From Singulisphaera sp. (GTDB taxonomy: Bacteria; Planctomycetota; Planctomycetia; Isosphaerales; Isosphaeraceae), in the NCBI GenBank assembly GCA_027451445.1, contig DAIDJG010000093.1, positions 1-64,000 of the forward strand: a stretch of 64,000 nt of DNA. The letters are read 5' to 3'. The translations under genes and the position numbers were made by a program. The notes beneath the pieces were generated by a model. The model was not told the origin of the DNA. It saw only the letters and a list, made by a program, of their open reading frames with translations, and made no database searches. Shown here piece after piece: positions 49,792 to 57,691 of the stretch; the first letter of the stretch is position 1, and every line of letters starts with the position of its first letter.

Positions 49792-51870
49792 TCACTGGGG
49801 AATTGTCCCGAACATGATGGCCCTGAGCAGATCCAGGTTCCCGCGCTGCTTCGCCAGATCTTGTTCGGGAGACGTGAAGAAGTACCCGGACAACGCACTG
49901 TCGAGCAGGCGCGAACGGTCCTTCTTTCGTGCCTCGACCTTGTTAGCGAGGGTCTCCCGGTCGCGCCATGTCGCGTCGGGGTCGTAGGTGAGTTCCTTCA
50001 CCAACTTCTGGTAGTCCTGCATCATCGCGGGATCGCGTTCGAGGATGTTGCCGATAGCTTGGGCAAGCGGGGATTTGGCCGCCTCCAGCGGGTTTGCGAA
50101 CTGCGGGAGCGACGTCCGGAATCGCTGGAGCACGTCCGAGAGGTTGTTGTACGGCTTACCCGTCAGAGGATTGGTGAAGAAGTCCTTATGGCCCGCATCG
50201 CCGAGCACGTACCACGGATCGACCGGCGGGGGAATCCGCCGCTCCTCGGCAGACTCGAACGCGGGAGGTGCAGACTTCGGTTTCGGCGGAGCCGCCGGGT
50301 TCGGCTGCACCGGGTTGGCGACCGGTTGTCCAACGGGTTGCACGACCGGCTGTGCCGAAGGTGGGGGCGGTACGACGGCAACCTGTTGAGGCTCCGGTTG
50401 ACCCTGAGCCCCAGCCCTTGGGGGAAGCATCCCTGCACCGGCAGCCGCACCGAGGGTACTCATGGCATCGCGGTGGTCGCGGCCGGCGGCGATCATTGCC
50501 CAGTACGCCTTGCGATCCTCCGGGGTGAGATTGGCCACCTCTGCGCGGTTCTTCTCCGTCTCGGAGTTCATGTGGGCCACCTGAGCCGGGGTCAGTTGCG
50601 CGAGGTTCGTGGCCTGAGCGTTTAGGTGCCCTGCCAGCGCCTGCTTGTACGCCACCTCGGCCGCGTGATTCTCGGCTTGCTCTCGCCTGGCCTGCTGGAA
50701 GTCTGCCGGCAATAGCCCCATGGCGGCCGGCGAGAACGCATTTCCTGGGACCGCCCCACCGTGGATCGCGGCCAGCAACTCGCCGCCAGGTCGCGCTGCC
50801 TGCTGGGGCCGCATCACCGTCCGGTTGCCGTAGGCGATGACCCCGCCACCGTCCGACGATGGAATCCGAGCCGCGTGCGCCGGGTTTAACGCGACACCAT
50901 GCGCCCCCTTGGACGGGATGTTGGTGTAGTCGGGCTGACGATCGAAGATGTCCTGACCAGGATCTTGGAATTCCGAACGGTAGAACGCCCTGGGAGCCAC
51001 CGAAACACTGGGCGGTGGCACAGGAGCAGGTATGAGTCCCCTCTCGCGCAGCGCCGTTGCGACGTCCGGCCTGCCCGCCCCCTCACGCACATTGTCAGGC
51101 GGAACCGAGCGAAAACCGGCCGCGTTCACCAAAGGGGAATCCCCGAGACGCAGGATGCCCTCATCGCTGAATCCGCCCTCTCGGCCGGTGGGCTGGATCG
51201 GGCTGCCGAAAATCCCGTTGCCGTCGCGGCCAATCTGGACCTGCGCCTGGAACTCGCCGAGGTTGCGGGCTGGGCCGATGTCGCCGTGTAGCTGCTCACC
51301 CGACATCAACCGGGCGTATAGACTGTTCGCGTTGGCGGCGTTCGGGCCTGGGCCACCCTGAGTCCGATTCCAGTACGCCGCCACACCTTGATCGTGCACC
51401 GACTGAGCCCTCTGCTGTGCCGGCGACGGTGGACCGACGAACCCGCCAGCGCCACGCTCCTGCTGCGCAATCTTCTGCCAGCCACCGGGAGCCGCCTCGG
51501 TGCGGTTGAACGCCTGGGCTTGTGCGCGGAGATCGGCCTGCGGCAAGAGCGGACGTTGCATCAGGGAGCCGAGATGGGCATCCATCGCAGCCTGAGAGAC
51601 CGGCTGGCCCATCTGGGCTCGCTGCGTCACCGTCGTCTGTGGGGTTGCCGGAGTACCCCTGAAGCTGCCGTACGGGTCGTATTCCCCTGATGCGACCCGC
51701 GCCTGGGCACGCGCGAACATCGGCTGTTGGGCCGTGGCACGTCGGCCGAGCGGAGTGTCGGCGAATCCCGCCATGCTGAACGTTGAGCGTGGAAGCGTCG
51801 GGCGGGGGGCGGGGCGAGAAGGCTGAAACTGAGTCGCAACGTTGCCGGGCTGGAAGACATCACCGTTCAT
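49792..51870 (-). CDS. large Q/A/P-rich protein, phage-structural-like
   Basis: 692 aa from the ATG at 51870 with GGAG upstream; the track uses a GTG 78 bp earlier. No enzyme motif is seen. The first 450 residues are low complexity, rich in Q, A, P and G with short repeated phrases ('AQAQAFNRTEAAPGGWQKIAQQERGAGGF'); a proline-rich hinge (490-560) precedes a charged helical C-terminus ('WYVLGDAGHKDFFTNPLTGKPYNNLSDVLQRFRTSLPQF'). Composition resembles virion-internal or tail-associated proteins, but no homologue is recognised. It is the longest gene of the element. Confidence 0.65.
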   Translation of the reverse strand: MNGDVFQPGNVATQFQPSRPAPRPTLPRSTFSMAGFADTPLGRRATAQQPMFARAQARVASGEYDPYGSFRGTPATPQTTVTQRAQMGQPVSQAAMDAHLGSLMQRPLLPQADLRAQAQAFNRTEAAPGGWQKIAQQERGAGGFVGPPSPAQQRAQSVHDQGVAAYWNRTQGGPGPNAANANSLYARLMSGEQLHGDIGPARNLGEFQAQVQIGRDGNGIFGSPIQPTGREGGFSDEGILRLGDSPLVNAAGFRSVPPDNVREGAGRPDVATALRERGLIPAPVPPPSVSVAPRAFYRSEFQDPGQDIFDRQPDYTNIPSKGAHGVALNPAHAARIPSSDGGGVIAYGNRTVMRPQQAARPGGELLAAIHGGAVPGNAFSPAAMGLLPADFQQARREQAENHAAEVAYKQALAGHLNAQATNLAQLTPAQVAHMNSETEKNRAEVANLTPEDRKAYWAMIAAGRDHRDAMSTLGAAAGAGMLPPRAGAQGQPEPQQVAVVPPPPSAQPVVQPVGQPVANPVQPNPAAPPKPKSAPPAFESAEERRIPPPVDPWYVLGDAGHKDFFTNPLTGKPYNNLSDVLQRFRTSLPQFANPLEAAKSPLAQAIGNILERDPAMMQDYQKLVKELTYDPDATWRDRETLANKVEARKKDRSRLLDSALSGYFFTSPEQDLAKQRGNLDLLRAIMFGTIPQ

Positions 51871-52080
51871 CTGACTTGCTCCAACTGACGAGAGAGAAAC
51901 TGCCTTTGGACATCCGTCCACTATAAGGTAGACGCCGACCGTTGGCACTTTGTTCGGAAGATTCCGGAAAAAATTTCAAGAATTCTGGAATCCAATTAAC
52001 TGTTAAGCATGGGTGAACGACAGGCATTGGGCGGAAGGGGCGATTTACTGGGAGCAATAAAAACTTCTAGAGGAATATCA

Positions 52081-52242
52081 ATGATGCGCCCGCACGATTG
52101 GGGGGCTCCCCGCGCCCGTACGCGCCCACGCGCGACCCTGACCGCCTCGCCGATGCCGGACCAGACTGACCTACCCGCCGCACCCGCGCGCACGCATGCC
52201 CACAGCCGCACGCCCGGCTTCACACTACGCGTGCACGAGTGA
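52081..52242 (+). CDS. possible small ORF with strong ribosome site
   Basis: 53 aa, ATG behind AGAGGAAT. The product is arginine/alanine/threonine-rich without a domain, and could be spurious in such GC-rich sequence. Confidence 0.25.
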   Translation: MMRPHDWGAPRARTRPRATLTASPMPDQTDLPAAPARTHAHSRTPGFTLRVHE

Positions 52243-52361
52243 CGATCTCTACAGGATTTTTTTATGCTGGTCTGTCACGATTCCGGAATCCGTCCGTCTG
52301 GATGGCAGAGTCGGTTTTTGTTTTGAGCCCGACCTTGCCACCAAACTCAGGAACACCACCC

Positions 52362-52532
52362 ATGCCCGAACTCGACTTCAGAGCTATCGCAGCGCGACAT
52401 CGCGAACTCGCGAATCCGCGCCTCGTCGAACCGCGAGACATCGTGCTCCATCGGCCAGCGAACAGCCCGGTGGTGTTCGTCGAACGGTCGGAGGGAACGC
52501 GGTTGTGGGTCCGCTCAGTCAACGCTCGATAG
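52362..52532 (+). CDS. small protein
   Basis: 56 aa, too short for the track except within a longer ORF. 'MPELDFRAIAARHRELANPRLVEPRDIVLHRPANSPVVFVERSEGTRLWVRSVNAR' ends 8 bp before a structured-RNA candidate. No family is recognised. The strand pattern of the C-terminal half is regular, which supports it being real. Confidence 0.4.
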   Translation: MPELDFRAIAARHRELANPRLVEPRDIVLHRPANSPVVFVERSEGTRLWVRSVNAR

Positions 52533-52539
52533 GCATCGC

Positions 52540-52673
52540 CTAGGCCGTCAGGCGCAAGCCTGGAGCAAGTAGGGTCCGATCCTACCGGCCTAGATCCCGG
52601 CATGGTCTGTACGGCCAGCTAGGACGCATTCCAAGAGGCTTGGAGCCATCGCGCGTCCAAGCCCGGTTCCGGC
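52540..52673. ncRNA. candidate structured RNA
   Basis: An 8-bp closing stem CTAGGCCG / CGGCCTAG (52540-52547, 52586-52593) encloses two hairpins: CAGGC-GCAA-GCCTG (GNRA tetraloop) and GTAGG-GTCCGAT-CCTAC. A second module follows: GGACGC..GCGTCC enclosing CCAAG-AGG-CTTGG, and a final AGCC-CGGTTCC-GGCT. The strand cannot be decided; plus is consistent with the GNRA loop. No known family is recognised. Confidence 0.45.
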
Positions 52674-52747
52674 TACTCGTCAGTCCCCCACGCAACGCGG
52701 GGATACGCGGGCAAGTGGACGGTACGCGCGGAGTGCGGTTTGCAGTG

Positions 52748-52765
52748 CCAACATCATGATGTTGG
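52748..52765. promoter_or_regulatory. 18-bp perfect palindrome CCAACATCATGATGTTGG
   Basis: A fully symmetric site lying 146 bp before the SWIM-zinc-finger gene; the left half overlaps a reverse copy of GTTGGCACT. Probable operator for a dimeric regulator of the right-end gene group. Confidence 0.6.
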
Positions 52766-52910
52766 TTCGACAGATGCCGTTGTGTTGACGGCTATAGCCG
52801 GTCTCGACGTTTCCCGGTCGAACCGCGCCGAAATGAAAACGGGGGTCGCGCCGATTGGTACTCAGCGCGGTCCCCCTCGGGAAGCCCCTGAATGCACAGG
52901 AGCATGCCGT

Positions 52911-53396
52911 ATGTCCATTCTACAGCGTCGGTCCGCGCACACCAAACCCCGAGTGTTCGGTGAGGGCCTACTCGAACCGGATGACGCTCCCGCCCGTCTG
53001 GAGCCGACGAACGCCAGCAAGCCGGGGCAGACCTGCCGACTGACCCTGACGATCAACTCGGCCGACTACCGGCTGCGCGTCATCCCCTGCGATCCGAGCG
53101 CCGCGTTGCTCTGCATCGAACTCCGCAAGCAAACCCAGGACAAGCCGGTCTATCACGTCAGCCTCCATCCGCATGGCGCAGAGTGCACCTGCGCTGACTT
53201 TGTTCTGGTCCGTGACGGGCGCGACCCCCTCGGGTGCAAGCATTGTCGAGCCTTGCGTGCCATCGGCATTCTCCCGCCGGTTCAGCCTCCGACCGCCAAG
53301 CCAGTCTCCCGCCCGCCGTCGCCAATCTTCTCGCGCGACACTGCCCGCCGTATCGCAGGCACGCGCATCGGATGCCACCACGACTCCGACGACTGA
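52911..53396 (+). CDS. SWIM-type zinc-finger protein
   Basis: 161 aa from the ATG at 52911 with AGGAG upstream. 'YHVSLHPHGAECTCADFVLVRDGRDPLGCKHCRALRAIGIL' gives CxC-xn-CxH, the SWIM zinc finger, preceded by a beta hairpin. SWIM domains bind DNA or proteins. Genes of this kind are frequent in planctomycete phages and islands (recollection). A sigma factor gene follows 86 bp downstream on the same strand. Confidence 0.8.
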   Translation: MSILQRRSAHTKPRVFGEGLLEPDDAPARLEPTNASKPGQTCRLTLTINSADYRLRVIPCDPSAALLCIELRKQTQDKPVYHVSLHPHGAECTCADFVLVRDGRDPLGCKHCRALRAIGILPPVQPPTAKPVSRPPSPIFSRDTARRIAGTRIGCHHDSDD

Positions 53397-53482
53397 CACG
53401 CCACATCCCACCGGGGGCTTGCCGCGCGTCGCGGTAGGCCCCTTCCCGCCCACACATCCGACCTGATAGGGAGGCTGATTCC

Positions 53483-54298
53483 ATGTCCCGCATCAATCGC
53501 AACGAATTCGAGCGCATCGGCAGAGTCGAGCGCGACGAGAACCTGACCCACGCTGAACTGGAAACGCTACTGACCGATGCCAAGGGCGGTTCCCTGGAAG
53601 CCCGCCAGCGCATCGTGACGAACTTTGTGCCGACAGTGATCAACATCGTGGCGCGCCACTACTCGGATTACACGTACGCTCGCCGTGTCGTCTCGGCCGA
53701 TGACTTGATCCAAGTCGGCACAATCGCCGTCTTCAAGGCGATCGACAACTGGAAGCCAGGTTGGCTCCCGTTCCCCTACCTCGTGAAGTGCTGGATTCAC
53801 CGCGAGATCCGGTACGAGTTGATCCAGATCGGTGGCGCGGTCCGCCTGCCGATGGACTCGTACGGTGTGTGGCGCAAGTGGGTGAAGGTGCGCGATCAAC
53901 TGACGGACGAGTTCCTGAGAGTCCCCTCGCGGGACGAGATCATGGCGCGCGGCGAGTTCACCGAACGTGACGCGTTTCTCGCCGAACTACTCGACCGACG
54001 TCGCTCCAAGATTCGCAGCAAGCCGTCGCGGTTCCGCAGGGCGGGAATGTCGCGGTCAAGCGAAGCGGTCGAACCCCGCAACGATCAGGAAAAGGCGGAT
54101 CTGCGAATCGACGTTGCCGAGGGAATGTCTCGGCTGCCAGCGCCGGAAGCTGAGACCATCCGTGCGCGGTTCGGCATCGACGGTCGAACACCGCTCAAGC
54201 TGCGAGAGGTTGCCGAACAGGAAGGGATCAACCTCTCAGCCGCGTTCACCCGCGAGAAACGGGCGCTGGAGAAACTGGCCTACCTCGTGGCGGTTTGA
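53483..54298 (+). CDS. element-encoded sigma-70 family factor 1
   Basis: 271 aa, ATG behind GGGAGG. Region 2: 'ARQRIVTNFVPTVINIVARHYSDYTYARRVVSADDLIQVGTIAVFKAIDNWKPGWLPFPYLVKCWIHREIRYEL'. Region 3-like linker, then region 4 'LPAPEAETIRARFGIDGRTPLKLREVAEQEGINLSAAFTREKRALEKL'. It is divergent from the host factor at 21122 and from the second element factor. It may redirect host polymerase to element promoters. A terminator follows. Confidence 0.85.
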   Translation: MSRINRNEFERIGRVERDENLTHAELETLLTDAKGGSLEARQRIVTNFVPTVINIVARHYSDYTYARRVVSADDLIQVGTIAVFKAIDNWKPGWLPFPYLVKCWIHREIRYELIQIGGAVRLPMDSYGVWRKWVKVRDQLTDEFLRVPSRDEIMARGEFTERDAFLAELLDRRRSKIRSKPSRFRRAGMSRSSEAVEPRNDQEKADLRIDVAEGMSRLPAPEAETIRARFGIDGRTPLKLREVAEQEGINLSAAFTREKRALEKLAYLVAV

Positions 54299-54326
54299 GA
54301 GACCGGCCGACAAGCCCGAGACACAC

Positions 54327-54354
54327 AACCCCGGTTCAATACCGGGGTTTTTTA
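54327..54354 (+). terminator. intrinsic terminator after sigma factor 1
   Basis: AACCCCGGT-TCAAT-ACCGGGGTT followed by TTTTTA, 29 bp after the stop. The convergent RHH gene ends 12 bp further on. Confidence 0.92.
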
Positions 54355-54365
54355 TTGCGCCGAGG

Positions 54366-54587
54366 TCAACGCTCTGGAGGGGCTTCATCGAAACCCTGCT
54401 CTTTCACGTATTTCGCTACAGCGATGTCTACGAGAGCCGATGCGTCTACACGACAATGTTTTGCCGCCCGACCCAACCACTCCCGCCATTCGGCCGAACC
54501 TTTGACGGCGATCGCGGTCGGCTTTCGCGAGGAGGCACCCTCGTCTTTTGATTTCTTTTGTTCGGCCACGGCGGTCATGACTCGCAT
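54366..54587 (-). CDS. ribbon-helix-helix-like (CopG-type) protein
   Basis: 73 aa from the ATG at 54587 (AGAGGAACC upstream); 'MTAVAEQKK' 9 bp later is possible. The pattern 'PTAIAVKGSAEWREWLGRAAKHCRVDASALVDIAVAKYVKEQGF' is the ribbon (TAIAVK), helix 1 and helix 2 of an RHH fold common in planctomycetes, usually with 'KGTxxWKxWLxxLAxHxR'. It may be an antitoxin or autoregulator; no toxin gene is adjacent. Upstream lie several GGTAT-type half-sites (54691-54717). Confidence 0.65.
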   Translation of the reverse strand: MRVMTAVAEQKKSKDEGASSRKPTAIAVKGSAEWREWLGRAAKHCRVDASALVDIAVAKYVKEQGFDEAPPER

Positions 54588-55063
54588 TTGAGTGGTTGGT
54601 TCCTCTGGCTGCAAGTGTAAACGTCCCAAACCCTTAATTCAAGTGAGCCACATGGATAGGCATGGCCTATTCTGGAGGTATACCCGAAATACCTTAAGAG
54701 TATCTCTAGGGTATTGACCACCACTCCTCTGTCCACTATTCTTTCGATTACGCCGATAACCTCGTTAAGAGTGTTGCTCTCGGCGTTGTCCGCAACGATG
54801 CGGCTTAGGAGACAAACCTACGCGAACGACCTTGCAATCGGCCTGAGACTCTGGTCGCCTTGCTCTAGGCGTCCCCTCCATCTGTACGCATGGCAACACG
54901 CTTTTGGACAGGCTAGGCCCCTAACGGCCGGCGCTCGACGTGCGCGCCTACCTAGCCACAGCCGTCCCCAGCGCACGGCCCGTTCGCCGTACGCGCCCAC
55001 GCTATCGACCTTCAGCACGATCCATCATCCATTCCACGTTCGAGCACCTGGAGCACGAGAAGC
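54588..55063. other. 476-bp gap with GGTAT half-sites
   Basis: No gene. Four GGTAT/ATACC-type half-sites (GGTATACC, AATACC, GAGTAT, GGGTAT) lie within 54691-54717, upstream of the RHH gene, and look like its operator. The rest is GC-rich and unstructured in appearance. Confidence 0.4.
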
Positions 55064-55282
55064 ATGTTGCCCGAGACCACACCGGCCGAGACGGCCCGCA
55101 TCGCTAACACGCTCACGGCAGATCAACGCAAACTCCTCGATGTATTCCGCGTCAGCGAGGCCGAGATCGAGCGAATCACGGCACTCCAACCGCCTGATGT
55201 CTGCGCAACCGCCGTGAACCTCATCGCCTGCGGGATCAACCCTCGCGAGGCGATCGAACTGGCCACTTCGCCGAAATCCTGA
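55064..55282 (+). CDS. small helical protein
   Basis: 72 aa, ATG behind GGAGCACGAG. Helical throughout: 'ETARIANTLTADQRKLLDVFRVSEAEIERITALQPPDVCATAVNLIACGINPREAIELA'. No family is recognised. It precedes sigma factor 2 by 79 bp on the same strand and could be an anti-sigma or accessory factor, by position only. Confidence 0.55.
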   Translation: MLPETTPAETARIANTLTADQRKLLDVFRVSEAEIERITALQPPDVCATAVNLIACGINPREAIELATSPKS

Positions 55283-55361
55283 CCGCCGAACCTCACATCC
55301 GGGGCCGGTTCAGGCTGGCCCCACTCTGGCTCACCGACCGACACCCTGGAGCTTCAACGCG

Positions 55362-56072
55362 ATGACGACCCGCAGACGACTGACGAGGGAGGAGGAGCAG
55401 GCGCTCGTCACCAGAATGCTGGCTGGAGACATGGCCGCCCGAGATGAGCTTGTGTTGAACTACAACGGGCTGATCACGATCATCGCCCGCCGTTACGTTC
55501 GCCCAGGCACCGATACGCGCGACCTGCAACAAGAAAGCCGCCTCGCGATACTCAAGCTGGCCCCGACGTTCAAACCGGGCCGGACGCCATTTGCCGCTTT
55601 CGTCCGGTACACGATCCACTCGGCTTGCTTCCAAGCTACGGCCGTGCGCGGCGGGATCGTCGTGGTTCCCCTGCGCGTGGCTGCCATCCGTCGAAAGTGG
55701 TGTCGTGCGGCCGAGGAGCTTGCCAACCAACTTGGACGACGACCCACTAACGAGGAGATTCGAGTGGCGGTCGACTGCCCCAAGAGCATAGCCGAACACG
55801 TCATCACCGCCGGCCTCGAACGTGCCGACAAGGAGCTTGACACCATCTGCCGAGATGATCGCCCTGACGTGGATCGTACAGCGTCAGCGCGAGCAGAAAA
55901 CCTCCTCGGCCAACTGGACGAGTTTGCGGCGAACGTCCTCCGCGCCAGGTACGGAATCGCACCGTACTCGCCGCTGTCTCTGACAGCCGCCGGCAGGGCG
56001 CTGGGCTGCTCGGGGTCGCACGTCCATCGTACCGCCCAGCGAGTGATCGCGCAACTGGCATCGGGCGTGTAG
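55362..56072 (+). CDS. element-encoded sigma-70 family factor 2
   Basis: 236 aa. Region 2: 'LVTRMLAGDMAARDELVLNYNGLITIIARRYVRPGTDTRDLQQESRLAILKLAPTFKPGRTPFAAFVRYTIHSACFQA'. Region 3: 'AAEELANQLGRRPTNEEIRVAVDCP'. Region 4: 'LDEFAANVLRARYGIAPYSPLSLTAAGRALGCSGSHVHRTAQRVIAQL'. Similar in layout to factor 1 but clearly diverged. Two sigma factors within 3 kb suggest temporal gene control. Confidence 0.82.
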   Translation: MTTRRRLTREEEQALVTRMLAGDMAARDELVLNYNGLITIIARRYVRPGTDTRDLQQESRLAILKLAPTFKPGRTPFAAFVRYTIHSACFQATAVRGGIVVVPLRVAAIRRKWCRAAEELANQLGRRPTNEEIRVAVDCPKSIAEHVITAGLERADKELDTICRDDRPDVDRTASARAENLLGQLDEFAANVLRARYGIAPYSPLSLTAAGRALGCSGSHVHRTAQRVIAQLASGV

Positions 56073-56157
56073 TCACCACCCGGCCCATGCATGGGTATCT
56101 TTTATAGGAGACCGCCGACGTGATGGTCTCCCAGGCATACCGAGGAGCCAACCTACG

Positions 56158-56784
56158 ATGGCGAAGCGTCAGGCCAAGCCGCAGACAAATAGCGGGAAGA
56201 AGCCACGAAGCACGGCACGCAAGAGCAAGAAAGACGCCGCATCCCCGACCAGCCCAGAGTCGCCCAACGGTCCGGCCCTGTGGAAAGAGGCAAGCCTCTC
56301 GCGGGAGATGGACCCGGACTGGATGACCAGCGCACGGCGGGCCGCCGAGTACATCGCTGAACAGAACGCAGAAACCGGCGCATTCGCCTACCCATGGAGG
56401 GGCGACTCTATCGCGGCTCTCGGCATCAAATCGAATAGAGACGATCCGATGCTCGCGATTACCTGCACCTACGCCATGTACGCACTTCAATGCACGGCCG
56501 GGGTCGAGGTTCTCGGATTCAACGTCAGCGGAGTGGCCGCCAACGGTTCGGTGGCATTCGCCGGGGTCGTCAGAATCTCAAGCGAATGGACGTACGACGC
56601 GATCCAGCAGCGGTTCTTCAACGACTGCCGACACTTCTTCCAGATGTGGGGCAAACTCGGCGAGGCGGAACGGCTGCTGTTAGAAGGTTCCTTCCCGTCG
56701 CCCCCGCCAGTCACTGCGGAGACCGACAACGCCTCACCCGAGCAGACGGCGGCGACTTGGATGCCACCGATCACGAACACCTGA
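56158..56784 (+). CDS. hypothetical protein, last gene of the element
   Basis: 208 aa. A lysine-rich N-terminus (residues 1-28) is followed by 'MDPDWMTSARRAAEYIAEQNAETGAFAYPW', then a strand-rich part 'CTAGVEVLGFNVSGVAANGSVAFAGVVRISSEWTYDAIQQRFFNDCRHFFQMW'. No family is recognised. A terminator follows 33 bp later. Confidence 0.6.
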   Translation: MAKRQAKPQTNSGKKPRSTARKSKKDAASPTSPESPNGPALWKEASLSREMDPDWMTSARRAAEYIAEQNAETGAFAYPWRGDSIAALGIKSNRDDPMLAITCTYAMYALQCTAGVEVLGFNVSGVAANGSVAFAGVVRISSEWTYDAIQQRFFNDCRHFFQMWGKLGEAERLLLEGSFPSPPPVTAETDNASPEQTAATWMPPITNT

Positions 56785-56817
56785 TCTGACCCGCCATCAA
56801 CGACGACATCCATGAGA

Positions 56818-56852
56818 GCCTTCCGGCGTCACAACCGGAGGGCCTTTCTCTT
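56818..56852 (+). terminator. intrinsic terminator at the right end of the element
   Basis: GCCTTCCGG / CCGGAGGGC (one G-T pair) with an 8-nt loop, followed by CTTTCTCTTT. Confidence 0.8.
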
Positions 56853-56908
56853 TGCGCTGGTGACGATCGGATAGAGCGCCTGCCGAGAACGCAGGTAGCC
56901 TCGACGCC

Positions 56909-56960
56909 GGGTACTACCGGTACGACATCTAGCCCCGAAATACTACAACGGCGGGTACTA
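56909..56960. promoter_or_regulatory. putative integrase arm-type sites, right end
   Basis: GTACTACCGGT at 56911-56921 repeats the left-end 11-mer (30356-30366); TACTAC at 56941 and GGTACTA at 56954 are further partial copies. They lie 97-146 bp inside the attR core. Confidence 0.55.
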
Positions 56961-57056
56961 TTTTGCACGACATGCAACACTTGCCTTATGCGTCGGTTTG
57001 CCGTAAGATAGTTATGCACAAGAGACTTCCGGGAAGTGCACCTATAGTGGACAAAC

Positions 57057-57100
57057 GCTTTACACGCAGGATGTCACTGGTTCGAGTCCGGTATCGCCCA
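57057..57100 (+). repeat. attR: displaced tRNA-Val 3' half
   Basis: Identical to tRNA-Val over the 19-bp core (57057-57075). It continues ACTGG-TTCGAGT-CCGGT-ATCGCCC-A, that is, a complete T-arm, acceptor 3' strand and discriminator of a tRNA-Val. The T-stem differs from the functional gene at paired positions. Confidence 0.93.
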
Positions 57101-57266
57101 CTTCACTCCCGCCCAATCTCACGATTGACCCAGACAGCGCCTGATCGGCTCTGAAGCCATCTCAACGACGCGGCCTTTTGACCGCTACTGGCATCGACGC
57201 GCTGAGCGCCGCCTTCCGAGATTGGAAAATGCGAACCACCCCCCGTGCGCTCGGCGAGGGGGCTTG

Positions 57267-57691
57267 CTATTCGAGCCAATTCTCGAATCTTAACTGCGGC
57301 ACGCGCTCGAAATCCCGCCGATTGGCCGTAACAAGTAAGGCATCCTCGGCAGTGGCGATGCAGGCCGTCGTCAGATCCATGGTGCCGAGTCTTACGCCCG
57401 AATTGCGAGAGTCGTGAAAAAAGTCTACCGCCTCGGCACTCACTGAGATGATAGGGAGCTTGGCAAAAAAATCGAAGAGAACTGTAAGTTCGCGATAGCC
57501 CGTGATTTGATGCAGCAAGGTTCGCTCCCTGCGATTGCCGATAACCAACCCCGCATCGGCTCTTCTACATTTACGACAATGCTTCCGATCAATTCCGGGG
57601 CTGCGGCGAGCAATCGGCCGTGGAGCCGCACGTGTGGTTCACAATCGGTGTATTTGAGAACGGTCAAATGATCCGTGTCCAGATGGATCAC
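57267..57691 (-). pseudogene. VapC-like PIN toxin with a frameshift
   Basis: Two overlapping ORFs together make one PIN-domain toxin: the N-terminal 'MIHLDTDHLTVLKY' to 'VNVEEPMRGWL' (57440-57691 frame) and the C-terminal 'VIGNRRERTLLHQITGYRELTVLFDFFAKLP' to 'GTMDLTTACIATAEDALLVTANRRDFERVPQLRFENWL' (57267-57548 frame). The break lies near 57545, just after the conserved 'RGWL'. Acidic residues D5, E (VEE), and D in 'GTMDLTTA' would form the RNase site. A single-base frameshift inactivates it unless it is a sequencing error. Confidence 0.75.

Larger units (their letters stand above)
30225..57075 (+). mobile_element. tRNA-Val-integrated genomic element, about 26.8 kb
   Basis: The element runs from the tRNA-Val anticodon arm to a second copy of the tRNA 3' half. 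Both ends share the 19-bp core GCTTTACACGCAGGATGTC. A tyrosine recombinase is encoded just inside the left end, and matching 11-bp putative arm sites (GTACTACCGGT) lie inside both ends. Content: integrase, DUF1580 protein, AEP primase, CHC2 zinc-finger protein, ParB-like protein, cargo including DUF3800 and Beta/sce7726 genes, HTH regulators, SWIM zinc-finger protein and two sigma factors. No relaxase, terminase, portal or capsid gene is recognisable, so transfer would need a helper or unrecognised genes. Confidence 0.88.

Noticed and set aside
52595-52640. HDV-like ribozyme core (GGCATGGTC)
   Set aside because: I could not draw the double pseudoknot; kept only as a remark under the structured-RNA finding.
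30300-57100. CRISPR array or cas genes in the element
   Set aside because: Only two-copy repeats are present; no regularly spaced array and no Cas motif was seen.
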